Below are positions 59,836-64,000 of a stretch of DNA of 64,000 nt, piece by piece. This stretch comes from Streptomyces sp. 1222.5 (GTDB taxonomy: Bacteria > Actinomycetota > Actinomycetes > Streptomycetales > Streptomycetaceae): positions 2,852,001 through 2,916,000 of the forward strand of contig NZ_FNSZ01000001.1 of assembly GCF_900105245.1 (NCBI RefSeq), given 5' to 3'. The position numbers were made by a program, and so were the translations under genes. Position 1 is the first letter of the stretch, and every line of letters begins with the position of its first letter. The notes beneath the pieces are model-generated. The model had not been told where the DNA came from. It searched no databases and was given only the letters and a program-made list of their open reading frames with translations.

Positions 59836-61587
59836 CTACTTCGACGCGACGCCGATGTTGAGGTAGTCGTACTGACCGCTGAAGGCCGCCGTGGAAACCA
59901 GGTTGGTGTAGTTCTGCGGGCGGGCCAGCAGGACCTTGAAGTAGGTCAGCGGGACGAGGACGGCATCGTCCATGGTCTTCTTGTCGATCTGCGTGTAGAG
60001 GCTGTTGCGCGCGGCGTCGTCCTGGGTGCCGATCGCCTTGCCGAGCAGAGCGTTGACGTCCTTGTTGTCGTACTGCGACAGGTTGGTGTTACCGGACTGG
60101 CTGATCGCCTTGCCGTTCAGGATCTGCTGCAGGAAGCCGTAGCCGGAGGGCCAGTCGGCACCCCACTGCATCATCTCCAGGCCGATGTTCTGCTTCTTGG
60201 TGAACTTCGGCACACCCGCGTAGTCGGTGAAGTACTTGCCCGACGGGAACTGCTTCAGGCTGGCGTTGATGCCGACCTTCTTCAGCGAGTTGATGATCGC
60301 CGTGGCGGCGTCGATCTCCTGCGGACGGTCCGAGCGGGCCGAGATGTTCGTCGAGATCGACGACTTGCCGCAGGCCTTGAGCTGCTCCTTGGCCTTGGCG
60401 ACGTCGCCCTTGTTGCCGGGGGTCGCGTAGGCGTCGGCCTTCTCGTAGCCCGGGATGTCCGGAGGCAGGACCGTGGAGGCGATGTCACCGCGGATCGGGC
60501 CGCCCTCGGCGGTCTGCACCGAGACCTTGTCGATCGCGAACTGCACGGCCTTGCGGCACTCGACCTTGTCGAACGGCTTCACCGTGGTGTTGATCGCCAT
60601 GTAGACCAGGCGGCCACCGTAGGTGTTGTCGGTGTTGGCCTTCTTGTCCGCGTCGGTGAGCACCTTGGCCTGCGTGGAGGCCTGGACACCCGTACCGGCC
60701 AGGTCGATCGCGTCGCCGGCGAGGACGTCCTGGTCGATGGTCTCCGGGTTGACCTTCAGCTTGACGACGATCTTCTCCGGCAGCTGCTTGCGCAGCGGGT
60801 CGGTCTTCGCGTCCCACTTGTCGTTGCGCACGAGCACGGCCTGCTTGCCGTCCTCGTAGCTCTGGAACTTGTAGGAGCCGGAGGACACGATGCTCTTGAC
60901 GTAGTCGACGCCCTTGTCCTTCGCCTGGGGCACCGGAGCCGTCTGCGGGGCTGCGACCAGGTAGTCGAACTCCTGGAAGGCCTGCTTCAGGTGGAAGACG
61001 ATCGTGGTGTCGTCCGGCGTCTCGATGGAGGACAGGCCCTTGCCGCTCTTGTCCTTGTAGGGGCCCTTGTACTTGTCGCCGTCGGCCATGAACTGCTGGA
61101 AGTAGTTCGGGCCGAGGGAGAGCACGTCACGCGCGAAGTTCGAGCGCTCGACGGCGTACTTGACGTCCTTCGACGTGATCGCCGTGCCGTCCTCGTACTT
61201 CAGGCCCGCACGCAGCTTGTACGTCCAGGTCTTGCCGCCGTCGCTCGGGACACCCTTGCTCGCCGCGAGGTCCGGGACGAGGGTGTTGCCCTTCTCGCCC
61301 GCGCCGGGCTGGAACGTCATCAGCGGGCGGGCGTACAGCCGGCTGAGGTTGTACATGTACGCGTAGTACGTGTTGCCCGGGTCGAACGAGTCCGGGACGT
61401 CGGACAGCTCGTAGGTGAGCGTCCCGCCCTTCTTGTCGGAGGCGTTGACGACGTCCTTGGTCGCGGCGTTGGCCCCGGCCGACTTGGTGCCGTTCTCGTT
61501 CTTGTTGTCATCGGCCTTGCTGCAACCTGCAAGAAGCAGGCTGACGGAGCCGATGGCCGCGATCGCGGCCAGCGCTGACCTTCGCAT
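59836..61587 (-). CDS. Peptide ABC transporter substrate-binding lipoprotein
   Basis: A 583-residue solute-binding protein of the SBP_bac_5 family, anchored outside the membrane. The signal peptide MRRSALAAIAAIGSVSLLLAGC has a lipobox at residues 19-22. The family patterns are GGTLTYELSDVPDSFDPGN, the central LPEKIVVKLKVNPETIDQDVL and NISARSDRPQEIDAATAIIN. The ATG at 61587 was chosen for the lipoprotein signal; GGAGGGG lies about 14 bases upstream, which is long, and an in-frame ATG at 61608 is possible. It follows the dppC-type gene by 55 bp. Confidence 0.94.
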   Translation of the reverse strand: MRRSALAAIAAIGSVSLLLAGCSKADDNKNENGTKSAGANAATKDVVNASDKKGGTLTYELSDVPDSFDPGNTYYAYMYNLSRLYARPLMTFQPGAGEKGNTLVPDLAASKGVPSDGGKTWTYKLRAGLKYEDGTAITSKDVKYAVERSNFARDVLSLGPNYFQQFMADGDKYKGPYKDKSGKGLSSIETPDDTTIVFHLKQAFQEFDYLVAAPQTAPVPQAKDKGVDYVKSIVSSGSYKFQSYEDGKQAVLVRNDKWDAKTDPLRKQLPEKIVVKLKVNPETIDQDVLAGDAIDLAGTGVQASTQAKVLTDADKKANTDNTYGGRLVYMAINTTVKPFDKVECRKAVQFAIDKVSVQTAEGGPIRGDIASTVLPPDIPGYEKADAYATPGNKGDVAKAKEQLKACGKSSISTNISARSDRPQEIDAATAIINSLKKVGINASLKQFPSGKYFTDYAGVPKFTKKQNIGLEMMQWGADWPSGYGFLQQILNGKAISQSGNTNLSQYDNKDVNALLGKAIGTQDDAARNSLYTQIDKKTMDDAVLVPLTYFKVLLARPQNYTNLVSTAAFSGQYDYLNIGVASK

Positions 61588-61642
61588 GATGGGCGCTTTC
61601 CCCTCCATTGTTGGAAACTTTTCGGGCTCTCCGCCGCCGGCG

Positions 61643-62641
61643 TCAGCGGCTGCGTGGGTCGAGAGCATCGCGGAGACCGTCACCCAGCAGGTTGAAGGCC
61701 AGGACGGTCACGAAGATGGCGAGACCGGGAACGATCATGTACTGCGGGTCGACCTGGTAGTACGTGACCGCTTCGCGGAGCATGCCGCCCCAGGACGCCT
61801 GCGGGGGCTGGATGCCGACGCCGAGGAAGCTCAGGGACGCCTCGAAGAGGATGTTGGTCGGGATGAGCAGCGTCGAGTAGACGATGATCGGGCCGACCAG
61901 GTTGGGCATCAGCTCCCGGAACAGGATGTACGGGGCCTTGGCACCCATGCCGCGGGAGGCGTCGACGAACTCGCGCTCCCGCAGGGCGAGGGTCTGCCCG
62001 CGGACGATCCGGCCCAGGTAGGGCCAGTTGAAGAAGCCGATGACGAAGATGAGCACGCTCAGGTGGAGCGGGAGCCCGTTGAGGCCGAACGCGCCGCCCT
62101 GCAGGGTCGCGGAGATGGCGATGGCGAACAGCAGGAGGGGGAAGGCCAGGAACGTGTCCATCAGCCGGCTGATCACGTTGTCGACGCGGCCGCCGTAGTA
62201 GCCGGCGATGACACCCATGATCGCGCCGATCACGTTGGACAGGATGGTGGCGCCGAAGGCGACCACCAGCGACACCCAGGAGCCCTCCAGGACGCGGGTG
62301 GCGATGTCACGGCCGAACTTGGGGTCCACGCCGAGCGGGTGGTCCGCGCTCATGCCGCCCCAACTGCCCTTGGGCAGCGAGGTGTCCGGGGTGATCAGGT
62401 CCTGGTTGAAGGCGTTGGGGTCGAGCCCCAGGGCGGCCTGGAGGGGGCGCGAGAGGATCGCGAGGAGGATCAGCAGGATCACGATGATGCCGCCGGCGAC
62501 GGCGACCTTGTCCTTCTTGAACCGGGTCCAGGCGATCTGACCCAGAGAACGACCCTCGATCTGCCCCTTACCGGCACCCGCGAGCACAGCCTCCGGCTGT
62601 GCCTCGGCTGCCGCCCCGGTGGTCTCGATCGGTGCGGTCAC
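61643..62641 (-). CDS. Peptide ABC transporter permease, DppC/OppC type
   Basis: A 332-residue permease. The GTG at 62641 (VTAPIETTGAAAEAQ) has GAGAGGGG about 9 bases upstream, better than the in-frame upstream ATG. The N-terminal 45 residues are cytoplasmic, then six TMs. It has the OppC_N region (GRSLGQIAWTRFKKDKVAV), the DHPLGVDPKFGRDIATRVLE segment and the EAA loop (EFVDASRGMGAKAPYILFRE). It is the first gene of dppC-SBP-dppB-dppD-dppF, an order unlike the usual A-B-C-D-F. Confidence 0.94.
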   Translation of the reverse strand: MTAPIETTGAAAEAQPEAVLAGAGKGQIEGRSLGQIAWTRFKKDKVAVAGGIIVILLILLAILSRPLQAALGLDPNAFNQDLITPDTSLPKGSWGGMSADHPLGVDPKFGRDIATRVLEGSWVSLVVAFGATILSNVIGAIMGVIAGYYGGRVDNVISRLMDTFLAFPLLLFAIAISATLQGGAFGLNGLPLHLSVLIFVIGFFNWPYLGRIVRGQTLALREREFVDASRGMGAKAPYILFRELMPNLVGPIIVYSTLLIPTNILFEASLSFLGVGIQPPQASWGGMLREAVTYYQVDPQYMIVPGLAIFVTVLAFNLLGDGLRDALDPRSR

Positions 62642-62992
62642 GGTGAGCGACCCCTCTCGCCGGTGGTGACCGGCCTGCGCCTGCCGCGGATTGCGGCTTT
62701 GTCGACTTGCCATCGATCACGAGGTCTCGACCTCGCGTCTGAGTCGCGAGTCTTCAGCGTGGCCGCGATCACCCGCCAGATGTGGCGGCGAAAGTATGCG
62801 CAACCGTGATGCAGTGCGGGGGATTCCGTTATCCGAACAGTGGGTAACGGCTCTCGGACGCGGGCCAGTTGTGGCGGAACGGGGAATTTGCGCGATTTGG
62901 GGCGTACGGCTGATGTCTACGCGCGCAGAAGCACTCGGTCCGCGCAAATCCTGCGTTCCGGCGCCAAGGAGCGGGGTGCCGCGACGAGTTGA
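62642..62992. other. Intergenic region upstream of the peptide transporter operon
   Basis: About 350 bp with no gene that I can support. The likely transporter promoter lies here, but no clear -10/-35 pair is visible. The one marked element is CCGTTATCC-GAACAGT-GGGTAACGG (62826-62850), a 9-bp stem with one T-G wobble. It could be the terminator of the SseB-like gene, about 140 bp past its stop, or a regulator site. Confidence 0.5.
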
Positions 62993-63811
62993 TCAGTAGC
63001 CACCGTGCACCGGCGGATAGCCGTATCCCGCGGCCGGCGCCTGCGGCTGCGGAGCGGCCTGCAGCTGGGGCTGGGGCGGGGCCGCGTGGGCCTCGCGGTC
63101 GTAGAACGGGCGCGCGTTGGCCCGCATCCACATCACCACCGGGTCGTACTCGTCGGTCATCGCGACCGTCGACACCGGCAGCCCCTCCGGGACCGCCCCG
63201 ACGGACTGCTGCATCATCCCGCGGACCGAGTCGACCGCGGCGGGCGAGGTGTCGTACACGTCCAGGCCGAGGGCGAGGTACGGCGCCCCGAGCGCCGGCT
63301 GCACCCAGGCGCGGCGCAGGGAGCGCAGGGCCGGGGTGCGGTGGGCGTTCTGCGCGAGCAGGGCGTAGAACTGCGGGATCTCGATGGTGGGTTCGGCGAG
63401 CCGGAGCGGGCCGGCGGGCTGCCGGTCCAGTCCGGTGGCGAGACGGCGCAGGTCCAGCCAGGGGATGCCGACGCCGCCGCCCCGGGCGTGCGGGTTGAGC
63501 CAGAGGCCGTAGTGGTCGGGGTAGAGGGTGCGGGCCACGTCGAGCCCGTCGACCACTTCGTACGAGCGGTTCCAGCCGCTGGCCGACAGCTCCTGGGCGG
63601 AGGTGACACAGGGGGCGTAGTGGAAGCCGTCGACCTCCATGTCCCCGTACTGGGCGTCCGGGGAGCCGGCCTGGCCGTGCCACAGGAGCATCCAGATCTG
63701 GCCGGAGGAGGGGGTGGCGAGGGCGCGGAGCAGGGCCTCGTAGGCGTCGTAGCGTCCGGGCGTGACCTGGCGCAGCATGTTTTCCACGCTGCCGCTTGGG
63801 CTCGCGCTCAC
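62993..63811 (-). CDS. SseB-family (enhanced serine sensitivity) protein
   Basis: A 272-residue protein. The N-terminal part (VENMLRQVTPGRYDAYEALL, then IWMLLWHGQAGSPD) looks like SseB_N, with a repeated SseB-like second half (LEIP-type EIPQFYALLAQNAHRTPALR, LALGLDVYDTSPAAVDSVRG). The C-terminal 30 residues are Pro/Gln/Tyr-rich (PPQPQLQAAPQPQAPA, then GYGYPPVHGGY). Its role in the family is poorly understood; links to serine sensitivity and to type VII secretion loci have been proposed. The GTG at 63811 has GGAGGGG about 14 bases upstream. Nothing further is seen from 63812 to the window end (189 bp). Confidence 0.78.
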   Translation of the reverse strand: MSASPSGSVENMLRQVTPGRYDAYEALLRALATPSSGQIWMLLWHGQAGSPDAQYGDMEVDGFHYAPCVTSAQELSASGWNRSYEVVDGLDVARTLYPDHYGLWLNPHARGGGVGIPWLDLRRLATGLDRQPAGPLRLAEPTIEIPQFYALLAQNAHRTPALRSLRRAWVQPALGAPYLALGLDVYDTSPAAVDSVRGMMQQSVGAVPEGLPVSTVAMTDEYDPVVMWMRANARPFYDREAHAAPPQPQLQAAPQPQAPAAGYGYPPVHGGY

Positions 63812-64000
63812 CTGTCTTACCGCCCCTCCGATTGTTCCCCGCGTGTGGGGACAGCTTAAGCGCCCAGGAGCCCGGGGCCTCGTGTTCGTGCGCGGGTGCG
63901 GATAGGTGGTGGGTCCACGCGCCCCGCGGCGGCGGCGCCCGCCGGACGCGGCCGCGCGCTCCCGGGGTCGCCCGCGCCCGCGTCGGGTCTAGTGACCGTA

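Overview
The window is a chromosomal segment of a Streptomyces. The evidence is a very high GC content with G/C-ending codons, frequent GTG starts, Tat and lipoprotein signals, and a gene order (leuB, putA-pruA, serA, ilvBNC, gatCAB, ligA, mnmA, a peptide ABC transporter) that I recall as the conserved core of the S. coelicolor chromosome. It looks like core rather than accessory DNA: I see no insertion sequences, phage genes, CRISPR arrays, tRNA or rRNA genes. Streptomyces assignments come from memory of families and synteny, not from a search.

Layout. 1-10 kb: the 5' end of leuB, a Tat-exported purple-acid-phosphatase-like enzyme, an AAC(2')-type acetyltransferase divergent from an alpha/beta hydrolase, the proline catabolic pair putA-pruA with a divergent PucR-type regulator, and a TetR/MFS efflux pair. 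10-16 kb: serA and the branched-chain amino acid operon ilvB-ilvN-ilvC, preceded by a readable transcription attenuator (a 13-residue leader peptide with Ile-Leu-Val-Leu codons, then a hairpin with a U-tract). 16-30 kb: a membrane GGDEF/EAL protein, two oxidoreductases, a sugar-dehydrogenase lipoprotein, a large LuxR-type ATPase regulator, small conserved proteins and an MMPL transporter overlapping a GNAT gene. 30-41 kb: gatC-gatA-(79-residue membrane protein)-gatB, a TetR/DUF4267 pair with clear palindromic operators, a second GGDEF/EAL protein (rmdB-like) and ligA with a methionine-synthase-like gene. 41-49 kb: SDR, LOG-like and DUF427 genes, a hydrolase, mnmA, an amidase and a cysteine desulfurase. 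49-56 kb: regulators, a frameshifted lipoprotein gene, a thioesterase, an esterase, a TRIC-type channel and an M1 peptidase. 56-64 kb: a five-gene peptide ABC transporter operon and an SseB-like gene.

How genes work together. PutA and PruA turn proline into glutamate. IlvBNC and LeuB belong to branched-chain amino acid synthesis and SerA makes serine. GatCAB corrects mischarged Glu-tRNA(Gln). The cysteine desulfurase probably passes sulfur to MnmA for tRNA 2-thiouridine. Two c-di-GMP proteins lie about 17 kb apart: one has an intact GGDEF and I-site but a decayed EAL, the other an intact EAL.

The most unusual signal is a TPP (thiamine) riboswitch aptamer at 46563-46676 on the + strand. No + strand gene follows it for about 2 kb. 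It points into the 3' end of the cysteine desulfurase gene and sits just after an AT-rich patch. It could control an antisense RNA to a sulfur-donor gene used in thiamine synthesis, or be a relic of a lost thiamine gene. Other points of interest are a G9 tract that breaks a lipoprotein frame, an Ala/Glu-rich tail of about 190 residues on the DppF-type ATPase, and several regulator-binding repeats in divergent promoters.
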